Part shown: piece by piece, positions 8,922-16,182 of the stretch
Position numbering within the stretch: position 1 is the first letter of the stretch
How the letters are laid out: the number at the start of each line of letters is the position of its first letter
Origin: Bacillus sp. CGMCC 1.16541
Lineage (GTDB): Bacteria; Bacillota; Bacilli; Bacillales; Bacillaceae_H
Assembly (NCBI RefSeq): GCF_003184905.1
Contig: NZ_QFRU01000011.1
Location: 62,001 to 126,000 of the forward strand
Length of the DNA: 64,000 nucleotides
Direction of reading: 5' to 3'
Notes under the pieces: model-generated
Database searches by the model: none
What the model was told of the DNA's origin: nothing
Seen by the model: the letters and a program-made list of their open reading frames with translations, nothing else
Position numbers and translations under genes: made by a program

Positions 8922-9353
8922 TTACTCGCTAAAAATATCTTCTTCATTTATGCTACCTGGTGACTCTTCGATTTTCTCTAAATGTACTTTACCCTCTTCT
9001 GTTTCATACCCTAGATGTAACACTTCTTTAATTTGATCTCGGCTAAAAAAAAGATTGTAATCAGAGGAAATGTTCCCTTCTGGGTACGGTGCTGAAACGT
9101 AATCATATTGTTTGTTCGTTGAACCTTGTATTTGATGATGCCCGTAAATCATCACTGGCTTTTTAAAGCTTTTCAACTTCACAACTGTGCCAATTGGGAG
9201 TAACTTTGTCGTATCAACGTCGACAAGGTTTTCTTCTTGTTTTTCTTGTGAATTTGTTAATTCGTTCTCACCTGCGGAAGGGTTGGACGAACACCCTACT
9301 AATAATCCGACACTTAAAAAGGCAACACCTACTAACGCATACATCTTTTTCAC
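8922..9353 (-). CDS. DUF4176-domain lipoprotein
   Basis: 143 residues. The signal peptide ends in a lipobox LLVGC, so the mature protein should be a membrane-anchored lipoprotein. After an acidic linker comes a DUF4176-type domain: LPIGTVVKLK, then VMIYG, then YDYVSAPYPEGNI and YNLFFSRDQI. The same landmarks occur in the neighbouring gene, so the two are paralogues, one anchored and one cytosolic. DUF4176 proteins recur in LXG/type VII loci. A job in immunity or effector handling is inference. The start is a GTG with a weak ribosome site. It sits 14 bases after the upstream gene, so it is probably co-transcribed. Confidence 0.78.
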   Translation of the reverse strand: MKKMYALVGVAFLSVGLLVGCSSNPSAGENELTNSQEKQEENLVDVDTTKLLPIGTVVKLKSFKKPVMIYGHHQIQGSTNKQYDYVSAPYPEGNISSDYNLFFSRDQIKEVLHLGYETEEGKVHLEKIEESPGSINEEDIFSE

Positions 9354-9367
9354 TTATACAACATCCC

Positions 9368-9655
9368 TTACTTTTTATAGTGTTTCAAATCCTCTTCAAC
9401 TTTCTCTCTCATTTCATCTTCAACAGAAGACTGCATTCCCATATGTTCAATGGATTCAATCATATTGCGATTAAAAAAGAGATTATACTCATCAGTAATG
9501 TTTCCTTCTGGATACGGAACAGAAACATAATCAAAGATAGTACCTGTTGAAGCTTGCTTTTGAAAGCGCCCATAAATCATCACAAGCTTACGTACATCTT
9601 TCAACTTCACAACCGTGCCAATCGGTAGCATACACTCATTCTTTAAATCAGACAT
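9368..9655 (-). CDS. DUF4176-domain cytosolic protein
   Basis: 95 residues with the DUF4176 landmarks LPIGTVVKLKD, LVMIYGRFQ, YVSVPYPEGNI and YNLFFNRNMI and an acidic-basic helical tail. There is no signal peptide. An upstream ATG at 9664 overlaps the ribosome site AGGAGG. The ATG at 9655 is nine bases behind that site and is preferred. It lies between a two-helix membrane protein and the lipoprotein paralogue in the LXG cassette. The function of the domain is not established; co-occurrence with LXG effectors is the main clue. Confidence 0.78.
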   Translation of the reverse strand: MSDLKNECMLPIGTVVKLKDVRKLVMIYGRFQKQASTGTIFDYVSVPYPEGNITDEYNLFFNRNMIESIEHMGMQSSVEDEMREKVEEDLKHYKK

Positions 9656-9670
9656 TCCAGTCATCCTCCT

Positions 9671-9901
9671 TTACTTCTCACTCTTTTTCGTAAACTTCGC
9701 ACGAACAAATAAAGCGATAAGAGATGTGCCGTAGAAAAATCCACCTGCGCCTACAAGGGCACTTTTCACTGAGTTTAATTCATCTTGAGAAAAAACGAGT
9801 ATCATGACCGCTAACAATATAGTGATTGCTATACTCATAATAATGGCATACAGCATTAATCCTCTTCTTAACACTTTTTGTAATTCTTGTTTTAACTCCA
9901 T
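9671..9901 (-). CDS. Small two-helix membrane protein after the LXG gene (candidate immunity protein)
   Basis: 76 residues, two hydrophobic segments (about 15-38 and 48-66), positively charged ends and an inner small-residue stretch (ALVGAGGFFYG). GAGGT precedes the ATG at a good distance. It directly follows the LXG reading frame (38-base gap). Known LXG loci place an immunity gene at this position, and effectors acting on membranes have membrane-embedded immunity partners. No family was recognised, so the role is inference. Confidence 0.65.
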   Translation of the reverse strand: MELKQELQKVLRRGLMLYAIIMSIAITILLAVMILVFSQDELNSVKSALVGAGGFFYGTSLIALFVRAKFTKKSEK

Positions 9902-9939
9902 TTTTGTTACCTCAACACTTTATATTTTTCATAAAAGCT

Positions 9940-11353
9940 TTATTCTTCGTCTTTCTCTAATCCTACCTTTCCTCCGAGACCAATTCCCGCACCTACTTTT
10001 GCTCCTGTTTCCATCCCGATTGATGCACCAACTCCGACAGTTCCAAGCATAATGTCTAAGCCGACATAAGGATCATATTCAAAGCCAAACCATTCCTCTA
10101 ATGGTTCATATCCAAAAAAGTTAAGTGGTTCAAGTTTAAGTTCTATCTTCGCGGCCGTCGCTTCCGCACCTAAACTGGCTGTGTAGTTTTCAATATTGGC
10201 TTTTGCTTCTGCTTGCCCTGCAATGAAGTCTCCTTTAAGAGGAGACTTCTCATGTGAAAACGCACTTTTTGACACAACAGCCTCTGCTTTCCCTCCAATT
10301 AATTGCCCATGCAAAATTGAATTTTCTAAAGCATTATATTGATATGGAATATGCCCTTTTACCTCTCCTGAAAGCAGTTGTTGTTCTACAAAAGAGTCAT
10401 TATTATTCATTTTTTCAGTGTCAATAACTGAAGCAGACCCTGAAAGCCCAATTGCTCCCTCTTTATGATAAGCTTCTAATCCTAAGTTTCCTAAACCATC
10501 TGATCCTAGTTTGTCTTCTAGCTCTTTCTTAATCTCTTTGTCTTGGGTTTTCGTTTTTGAAGCCTCTTTTTTTCTACAGTGTATTGGCTACCATAATACA
10601 AATCATACATACTCGCGTACTGACTTGGCACCGTCATATTCGCGAAATGAGCTGGATATTGACTTGAAAAGTAAGCATGCTGTACCGTTTGTTTGTTCAT
10701 ATTCTGCCAAGCAGCGGACTGTTTCACAACACCTGTTGGATATACGTGTAAAGTTTTAGCGCCGTTACTAATCATCCCTTGCACAAACTCTATGTGTGCT
10801 CTCATCGTTTTAACGTGCTCATACACTTCCACAAGTGCAGACGACCTCGTCGTATCAAATTCTTCAAGCTGTGTGACGGCATCATCTAGCTGTTTTTCCG
10901 CATTGTCGAATTCACTTAACACCTTGCTGTCATCAATTTCTAGCAGAGACACAATTCCTCTTACCTGGTTTATAATGCTGTTAGCTTCATCTGTTAATGC
11001 TATCGTTTTTTGCTTCCCTTGCTGTAGACTTTGTTTATAATCATGTTCTAAGAAGGTTTGACGAATGATTCTTGTTGGTCACTTTCAAACGAAATGAGTG
11101 TGGCTTGTATCATCATTAATTGATTCATATAATATTGAACAAAAAGTTGATAGAAAGTAAGAAAAGGTTTGTGACACTCTTGATAAAAAGATTGTATGGC
11201 TCGTCCTCCTTTTCCATCAAAAGACGTACCAAGGTCAGCAATCTTTTGAACACTTTCTTCAATTTGTTTCATCGTGCTCTGCTGGACCATTAGTTTGTTC
11301 GTTGTTTCACGAATGACTGTATGTAAGGCGCTGGCATCTAATACTTTCCCCAC
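9940..11353 (-). pseudogene. LXG-domain type VII secretion effector, split over three reading frames
   Basis: Three consecutive frames together give one LXG protein of about 471 residues. Part 1 (GTG 11353, stop 11048) starts GKVLDASALHTVIRE and includes the family-typical SFDGKGGRAIQSFYQECH. Part 2 is open from about 11057 to its stop at 10518 and continues FLEHDYKQSL, then TDEANSIINQVRGIVSL, as LXG proteins do. Part 3 is open from about 10573 to 9940 and ends in a glycine-rich segment. Each junction needs one extra base (or a -1 shift): at AAA (11057-11059) and at a run of seven A (10567-10573). LXG proteins carry an N-terminal helical secretion domain and a C-terminal toxin and leave through the T7SSb channel. 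No nuclease domain is visible. Decay, sequencing error or frameshifting are all possible. AAGGAGGAGG precedes the start. Confidence 0.75.
9979..10029 (-). other. Glycine-zipper segment at the effector C-terminus
   Basis: In the third LXG frame five glycines are spaced exactly four residues apart (codons for G128, G132, G136, G140 and G144 counted from the ATG at 10410), in GASIGMETGAKVGAGIG. GxxxG repeats of this kind pack membrane helices. A C-terminal glycine zipper is required for toxicity of the streptococcal LXG effector TelE. A pore-forming role here is inference. Confidence 0.55.
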
Positions 11354-11375
11354 CTAGCCTCCTCCTTCGACTGCT

Positions 11376-11648
11376 TTATTTTATCGCTTTTGCAAGTAAA
11401 TTGTCTGTCTCTTGTAATTGATCAACAGAATTTGACGTCCTTTCTACACTTTTCAAGACCAACGTTTGATAAGCCACTAACATATGCCCCAACGCTTCAT
11501 TTATTTCATGTAACGAATTCATTGTTTCTAACACATTTTGACTACTTACGTTGTTTGGCAAAGCTACATCTAGAGATTGTGTCACAGCTTGTAATTGCTG
11601 TAGTACCTCACGCACCTCATCATACTGGACTCGGATTTCTTGTCCCAC
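11376..11648 (-). CDS. Small helical LXG-partner protein, DUF5344/YwqI type
   Basis: 90 residues, almost entirely helical heptad-like sequence, starting at a GTG with GAGGTG upstream. Its size, the two long helices (about 6-30 and 37-86) and its place immediately before the LXG gene match the YwqI-type proteins (DUF5344) of B. subtilis. Together with the DUF5082-type protein these WXG100-like partners are thought to bind the LXG domain and guide it to the T7SSb machinery. The gap to the LXG start is 22 bases, so translation is likely linked. Family assignment rests on layout plus general similarity, not on a single motif. Confidence 0.68.
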   Translation of the reverse strand: MGQEIRVQYDEVREVLQQLQAVTQSLDVALPNNVSSQNVLETMNSLHEINEALGHMLVAYQTLVLKSVERTSNSVDQLQETDNLLAKAIK

Positions 11649-11664
11649 TCAATCACCTCATCTC

Positions 11665-12024
11665 TTACGTTAATTTCTTTTCGACTATAGCTTGTCTAAG
11701 TACAATTGACTGCTTTGTTGCTTCAATTGACGCTTTTAAAGATACAATTTGTTTATCTAACACTTCAAAATTATAAGCAAATTGGTTCGTTGTTATTTCT
11801 TGATAACTTTCATATAATTCAACATCACGAATTGTATAAAAACCTGTCGCTAACTCTCCTCTAAAATTATCTAACGAAACAGGAGGACTTTTCACAAGAG
11901 CCAACTCTCTTTGAAACTCTTGCTCTTTTATTTCTAACGCTGTTTTACACTGTTCTAATTTCATCAAATCTTCTTCATACGAACGTAACGAATTTGTATA
12001 TTGCATTAATAGACCATCCATCAC
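11665..12024 (-). CDS. Coiled-coil LXG-partner protein, DUF5082/YwqH type
   Basis: 119 residues with a long N-terminal coiled coil (about 8-45), a short linker containing WXG-like spacing without Trp, and a second coiled coil (about 80-117). Size and position as first gene of the cassette correspond to YwqH (DUF5082), whose genes head LXG operons in Bacillus. The likely role is a chaperone or co-secreted partner for the LXG domain. Two ATG codons in tandem (12024, 12021) follow AAGGTGGG; either could start. The next gene begins 17 bases on. A candidate promoter lies about 65-90 bases upstream. Confidence 0.7.
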   Translation of the reverse strand: MMDGLLMQYTNSLRSYEEDLMKLEQCKTALEIKEQEFQRELALVKSPPVSLDNFRGELATGFYTIRDVELYESYQEITTNQFAYNFEVLDKQIVSLKASIEATKQSIVLRQAIVEKKLT

Positions 12025-12087
12025 TTATTCACCCACCTTTACTGCGCCGAGCAGGTACAGCCCACAAATTCTTATTCTACTACTCTA

Positions 12088-12115
12088 TTTATGATACAAT
12101 ATGCAGGATTTTCAA
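12088..12115 (-). promoter_or_regulatory. Candidate promoter of the LXG cassette
   Basis: On the minus strand TTGAAA (12110-12115) and CATAAA (12088-12093) are 16 bases apart and lie upstream of the first cassette gene. The -35 is good and the -10 only fair. Confidence 0.35.
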
Positions 12116-12242
12116 ATAAATAGGTACTTATCATCTTATTTTGGAAGAATCATGGTAAAAATCGAAACGTTATAGCTTGTACTTTCAACAGAGTAGTATT
12201 TATTAGCCATTTATTTAAAAAGTAACCATCATGCTCATAAAA

Positions 12243-12279
12243 AAACACCCTTTGCCTATTTCCTAGACAAAGGGTGTTT
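12243..12279 (-). terminator. Terminator after the DJ-1/PfpI gene
   Basis: AAACACCCTTTG pairs exactly with CAAAGGGTGTTT; a run of T follows on the minus strand. Confidence 0.88.
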
Positions 12280-12289
12280 CAACTTCTAT

Positions 12290-12814
12290 CTACTCACCTG
12301 CTAATGCATCTGCAAATGCTTTTCCGTACGGTGGTAAGTCAGGTGGGCGACGACTTGAAACAATGTGACCATCAACAACAACTGGCTCGTCGTACCACGT
12401 TGCACCTGCATTTTCCATATCATCTTTAATCCCTGGCGTACTTGTCACTTTTCTTCCTTCTAAAATACGTGCTGAAATTAATACCCAGCCCGCGTGGCAA
12501 ATTTGGCCAATTGGTTTTTCATGCTCGTCCATGTGGCGAACCATATCTAACACTTCTGGATACCTTCTTAACTTATCTGGCGCCCAGCCTCCTGGTACAA
12601 GAATACCGTCATAATCGGCTGGATTGATATCTTTAAATGATAAATCAGACTGGGCCGGAACCCCATATTTACCAAGGTACATTTCATTTGCATTTTCACC
12701 AACTAAATGAACGGTCGCTCCTTCTTCCCTTAAACGTAAAACAGGATACCAAAGTTCTAAATCTTCAAAGTCTGCACTCACAAGCGCAATGACTTTCTTA
12801 CCTTCTAAACGCAT
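12290..12814 (-). CDS. DJ-1/PfpI family protein
   Basis: 174 residues with the DJ-1/PfpI fold. The nucleophile elbow is QICHAGW with Cys106, followed by VLISA, and an acidic residue early in the chain (FEDLELWYP) faces the Cys in this family. LVPGGWAPD is the usual strand-loop before it. Members include general-stress proteins of Bacillus (YfkM, YraA) with protease, deglycase or chaperone-like activities; which applies is open. An upstream in-frame ATG (12832) would place the ribosome site GGAGGT inside the coding sequence, so the ATG at 12814 is chosen. Single gene, divergent from the permease gene. Confidence 0.87.
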   Translation of the reverse strand: MRLEGKKVIALVSADFEDLELWYPVLRLREEGATVHLVGENANEMYLGKYGVPAQSDLSFKDINPADYDGILVPGGWAPDKLRRYPEVLDMVRHMDEHEKPIGQICHAGWVLISARILEGRKVTSTPGIKDDMENAGATWYDEPVVVDGHIVSSRRPPDLPPYGKAFADALAGE

Positions 12815-12917
12815 ATAAACACCTCCATGCATAGTATAACATCTCCTTAACGATTCTATGTTGCCTCACACATTCTACCTGTCTGTTACAATAAGATAGG
12901 AAGGGGGAAGGTACATA

Positions 12918-14186
12918 ATGAACATAGAAGTAAGCGCTTTAGGAGCTATTAGTGCTCTTGTCATTGCCATTATTCTTATTTTAAAATGCGTTCCACCGGC
13001 ATACGGCATGATTGTGGGTGCATTAGCTGGTGGCCTCATTGGCGGTGTGAATTTAGCTGAAACAGTTACACTCATGATTGAAGGAACAAAAGGAATCATT
13101 CCCGCTGTTCTTCGTATTTTAGCGGCAGGGATATTAGCGGGTGTGCTCATTCAATCTGGAGCAGCCTCCACGATTGCCGAAACAATTGTCCAAAAAATTG
13201 AAGAAACAAGGGCGTTACTTGCACTTGCCGTTGCGACGATGATCTTAACTGCTGTCGGCGTTTTCGTCGATGTGGCGGTCATCACTGTAGCACCGATTGC
13301 ATTAGCGATTGCTCAACGTGCAAAGCTATCAAAAACTGCGATTTTAATCGCGATGATTGGTGGAGGAAAAGCCGGAAATGTGATGTCGCCTAATCCAAAC
13401 ACCATTGCTGCAGCTGATGCCTTTGATGTTCCACTGACATCACTCATGGCAGCAGGCATCATCCCTGGCTTATGCGGATTAGCGATAACATATATCATTG
13501 CGAAAAAATTAATCAACAAAGGCTCACATGTGGAAGCATTAGACATAAAAAATAATGTAGCAGGTACGCACCCACTCTTTTTACCAGCCATCATTGCACC
13601 TCTTGTGACAATTTTATTATTAGCACTCCGCCCATTGTTTGGTATTGAAATTGATCCGATGGTCGCTTTACCAATCGGGGGAATCGTTGGTGCGCTTGCG
13701 ATGAAACGTGGAAAACAAATCAATGAATACGCAACGTTCGGGTTAAGTAAAATGTCAGGTGTCGCCATTATGCTTTTAGGTACAGGTACATTAGCCGGCA
13801 TTGTTGCCAATTCGACGCTAAAAGATGTCATCATTAACGGATTAACTCAATCTGGGCTACCTCCTTATTTGCTAGCACCCATTTCAGGTGCATTCATGTC
13901 AGCGGCTACCGCATCAACAACCGCTGGAACAGTTGTCGCTAGCAGTGTCTTTTCATCAGTCATTTTAGAACTAGGAATTCCTGCTCTAGCAGGAGCAGCA
14001 ATGATTCATTCAGGCGCAACCGTCCTTGATCACCTCCCACACGGAAGCTTCTTCCACGCAACAGCCGGAAGTGTGAACATGGGAATGAAAGAACGTCTAA
14101 AGCTTATGCCGTTTGAATCGTTAGTCGGATTAACAATCGCCATTGTATCAACTCTACTATTTGGCGTCTTTCAACTATTTGTGTAA
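12918..14186 (+). CDS. GntP-family permease, probably for glycerate
   Basis: 422 residues, about twelve hydrophobic segments. GGGKAGNVMSPNPNTIAAADAF (nineteen of these residues are near 149-170) and the HSGATVLDHLPHGSFFHA segment near the end are typical of GntP-type organic acid transporters, which bring in gluconate and related sugar acids with H+. The next gene, 14 bases downstream, is glycerate kinase, which points to glycerate as substrate (inference). GAAGGGGGAAGG precedes the ATG. Alternative substrates such as gluconate cannot be excluded from the sequence. Confidence 0.82.
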   Translation: MNIEVSALGAISALVIAIILILKCVPPAYGMIVGALAGGLIGGVNLAETVTLMIEGTKGIIPAVLRILAAGILAGVLIQSGAASTIAETIVQKIEETRALLALAVATMILTAVGVFVDVAVITVAPIALAIAQRAKLSKTAILIAMIGGGKAGNVMSPNPNTIAAADAFDVPLTSLMAAGIIPGLCGLAITYIIAKKLINKGSHVEALDIKNNVAGTHPLFLPAIIAPLVTILLLALRPLFGIEIDPMVALPIGGIVGALAMKRGKQINEYATFGLSKMSGVAIMLLGTGTLAGIVANSTLKDVIINGLTQSGLPPYLLAPISGAFMSAATASTTAGTVVASSVFSSVILELGIPALAGAAMIHSGATVLDHLPHGSFFHATAGSVNMGMKERLKLMPFESLVGLTIAIVSTLLFGVFQLFV

Positions 14187-14200
14187 CGGAGGAATTAAAG

Positions 14201-15337
14201 ATGAAAATTGTCATTGCACCTGACTCATATAAAGAAAGCCTTACAGCATTAGAAGCAGCCAATGCCATCGAAGCAGGCTTTAAAGAAGTATTGCCTGACG
14301 CTCAGTACATAAAAATTCCGATGGCAGACGGTGGGGAAGGAACTGTTCAATCTCTCGTCGACGCGACAAATGGGCGAATCATTGAACAAGAAGTAACAGG
14401 TCCTCTTGGAGACAAGGTCACGGCCTTCTTCGGACTGCTAGGCGACGGCAAAACAGCCGTCATTGAGATGGCGGCCGCGTCAGGCCTCCATGTCATCCCT
14501 TCTCATAAGCGAAACCCGCTTGTGACAACGACGTGGGGAACCGGAGAGCTCATTAAAGCAGCGCTTGATACTAACATCACACACCTCATTGTTGGAATCG
14601 GAGGTAGCGCCACCAATGACGGCGGCGCTGGTATGATTCAAGCACTTGGTGGCAAGCTTCTTGATAAGAACGGGCATCAAATTGGTTTTGGAGGCGGGGA
14701 ATTGCACAAACTTCATACAATTGATTTATCAACCATTGATGCCCGTCTGCAAAATGTTCAGATTGACGTTGCATGCGATGTGGAAAACCCACTAACCGGA
14801 ACGCATGGTGCTTCCGCTGTTTTCGGTCCTCAAAAAGGGGCAAGCGCAGAAATGGTCACAACGCTCGATGCAAACTTAACTCACTTTGCTACAATCACCG
14901 AACGAGTGCTGAATCGATCTACTCGAAACATACCAGGTGCAGGAGCTGCGGGAGGACTCGGTTTTGGACTCTTGACCTTCCTTTCTTCTCAGTTAAAACG
15001 AGGTATTGATATCGTCTTAGAAGCAACGGCGTTTCATGAACATGTGCAAGGTGCATCACTTGTCATTACGGGTGAAGGCCGCATCGATAGCCAAACGATT
15101 TTTGGGAAAACCCCCATTGGCGTCGCCAAAGCAGCGAAAGCTTATAACATTCCTGTGATTGGTATTGCAGGCTCCATCTCAACCGATAGCGATGTCGTAC
15201 GAGAGCATGGCATTGATGCTGTCTTTAGCATTGTACCAGGCGCGATGCCATTAGAAGAAGCTCTAGCTAACGCCGAAACGTATGTGTCTTTAACAGCAAG
15301 AAACGTAGCTTCATTATTTTCATTAAAAAGAAGTTGA
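14201..15337 (+). CDS. glxK: Glycerate kinase
   Basis: 378 residues, the full length of the GlxK/GarK family. It phosphorylates glycerate (2-phosphoglycerate is the usual product in this family), feeding lower glycolysis. The N-terminus MKIVIAPDSYKESL, MADGGEGT (about 42-49), VGIGGSATNDGGAGM (about 131-145) and the C-terminal TGEGRIDSQT (about 289-298) are family hallmarks. CGGAGGAA precedes the ATG. It follows the permease by 14 bases in what looks like a two-gene uptake and activation operon. A strong promoter-like sequence overlaps its stop codon and reads onward. Confidence 0.92.
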   Translation: MKIVIAPDSYKESLTALEAANAIEAGFKEVLPDAQYIKIPMADGGEGTVQSLVDATNGRIIEQEVTGPLGDKVTAFFGLLGDGKTAVIEMAAASGLHVIPSHKRNPLVTTTWGTGELIKAALDTNITHLIVGIGGSATNDGGAGMIQALGGKLLDKNGHQIGFGGGELHKLHTIDLSTIDARLQNVQIDVACDVENPLTGTHGASAVFGPQKGASAEMVTTLDANLTHFATITERVLNRSTRNIPGAGAAGGLGFGLLTFLSSQLKRGIDIVLEATAFHEHVQGASLVITGEGRIDSQTIFGKTPIGVAKAAKAYNIPVIGIAGSISTDSDVVREHGIDAVFSIVPGAMPLEEALANAETYVSLTARNVASLFSLKRS

Positions 15338-15362
15338 CTTTTATTTTTAATCATGATATATT
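15334..15362 (+). promoter_or_regulatory. Sigma-A-type promoter overlapping the glxK stop codon
   Basis: TTGACT (15334-15339), a spacer of exactly 17 bases, and TATATT (15357-15362). A second perfect -35 hexamer TTGACA is at 15392-15397 with a weak -10. Transcription would start near 15369. Confidence 0.5.
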
Positions 15363-15368
15363 TATCTT

Positions 15369-15672
15369 TCTCACTTCGCCAAAGAAGTAACTTGACAAAA
15401 CGTAAAATGCAAGGGTAAATCATTACTGGCATTCTACTGAAGTTTTTATCATGAAAAACTTATTCACACTGGATCGGCTTCGGAGCCGTAAGGATGTAAG
15501 AGAGGTAGGGCTTATATCGTTTAGGTTAGTAAAAACGACCAGGTGGAAAAAGAACCGCGGCAGTTTATTTTTCATATATAATAAATTTTATTTTTACACT
15601 TGCGACAGGTGCAAGTTACTCATAAACAATGATAAAAGCGAGGCAGACTCATTCCTGCCTCGCTTTTTTATA
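15369..15672 (+). ncRNA. Candidate small RNA between glxK and the DinB-like gene
   Basis: A 330-base gap without a convincing gene is framed by a good promoter and a strong terminator. It would give an RNA of about 300 bases. Two further hairpins lie inside: CGGCT-TCGG-AGCCG near 15475-15488 and ACTTGC with GCAAGT near 15599-15616. The one ATG frame in it (from 15451) lacks a good ribosome site and runs through the terminator into the opposite gene, so it is unlikely to be coding. No known RNA family was recognised. Confidence 0.3.
15634..15670. terminator. Bidirectional terminator
   Basis: AAAGCGAGGCAG pairs exactly with CTGCCTCGCTTT around a short loop, with T runs on both strands. It separates the plus-strand unit from the minus-strand DinB-like gene. 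Confidence 0.9.
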
Positions 15673-16150
15673 GCTTCGCTTTTAACTCTTCAATTTGCTC
15701 TAAATGGCGCTTTTCATGATAACCAATAAAATCACACCATTGTTTTAAATGCAACAACCCGAATACAGGGTGTGAAAATGATTTTTTCTTCAATTCTTCT
15801 TCCTCATGTTGTGCAACAAACGCATGTAAAGCTTCACGAGACTCATGGAGCTTCTTTTTGACTTCTTCAAGTGTCATGTACTCATCAGATGGATCAACGT
15901 AATCAGGTGCAGGTACTTTACGTGAACGATCTGGTGTTAAATGAATAGGCTTTTCATCCGTCGGCTGTTCAGGCCCTTGCGCTAACACTTTTGTCATCGT
16001 CCCAACAATCGTCTTCTCCATTAAGTAGAGGTGATCTAACACCTGCATAATCGTCCAAGACCCTTCTTCTACCTTCTTGTTTAACTGTTCATTTGAAAGA
16101 TGACGTACACTTTCTAATACTTCACTTCTTATTAGTTCATTATGTTCCAT
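15668..16150 (-). CDS. DinB-like four-helix putative metal enzyme
   Basis: 160 residues with the DinB/YfiT-like helical-bundle pattern. Three histidines in the right places could bind metal: one in VLDHLYLMEKT near the middle of helix two, and two in GYHEKRHLEQIEEL near the end. Bacillus members of this superfamily include bacillithiol S-transferases. Whether this one uses bacillithiol is not shown. An upstream ATG (16168) would overlap the ribosome site GGGAGGG, so the ATG at 16150 is chosen. It lies 14 bases past the ABC transporter pair and may be read with it. Confidence 0.8.
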   Translation of the reverse strand: MEHNELIRSEVLESVRHLSNEQLNKKVEEGSWTIMQVLDHLYLMEKTIVGTMTKVLAQGPEQPTDEKPIHLTPDRSRKVPAPDYVDPSDEYMTLEEVKKKLHESREALHAFVAQHEEEELKKKSFSHPVFGLLHLKQWCDFIGYHEKRHLEQIEELKAKL

Positions 16151-16182
16151 CTTTAATCCCTCCCACATCCCATTATTTCATA

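Noticed and set aside
10518-10952. Middle LXG frame as an independent gene starting at a GTG
   Set aside because: The frame continues upstream without a ribosome site as typical LXG sequence, so it is the middle of one gene.
13313-13834. 173-codon minus-strand frame inside the GntP permease
   Set aside because: Antisense shadow of a hydrophobic protein; the plus-strand gene has clear family motifs and a ribosome site.
15560-15583. GGTGG...GAACCGCGG resembling a T-box motif
   Set aside because: Motif is interrupted by extra A residues, and the following terminator has no complementary stretch; no stem I or specifier.
15451-15729. 92-codon plus-strand open frame in the glxK-DinB gap
   Set aside because: Weak ribosome site, unusual composition, runs through a strong terminator and into the opposite-strand DinB-like gene.
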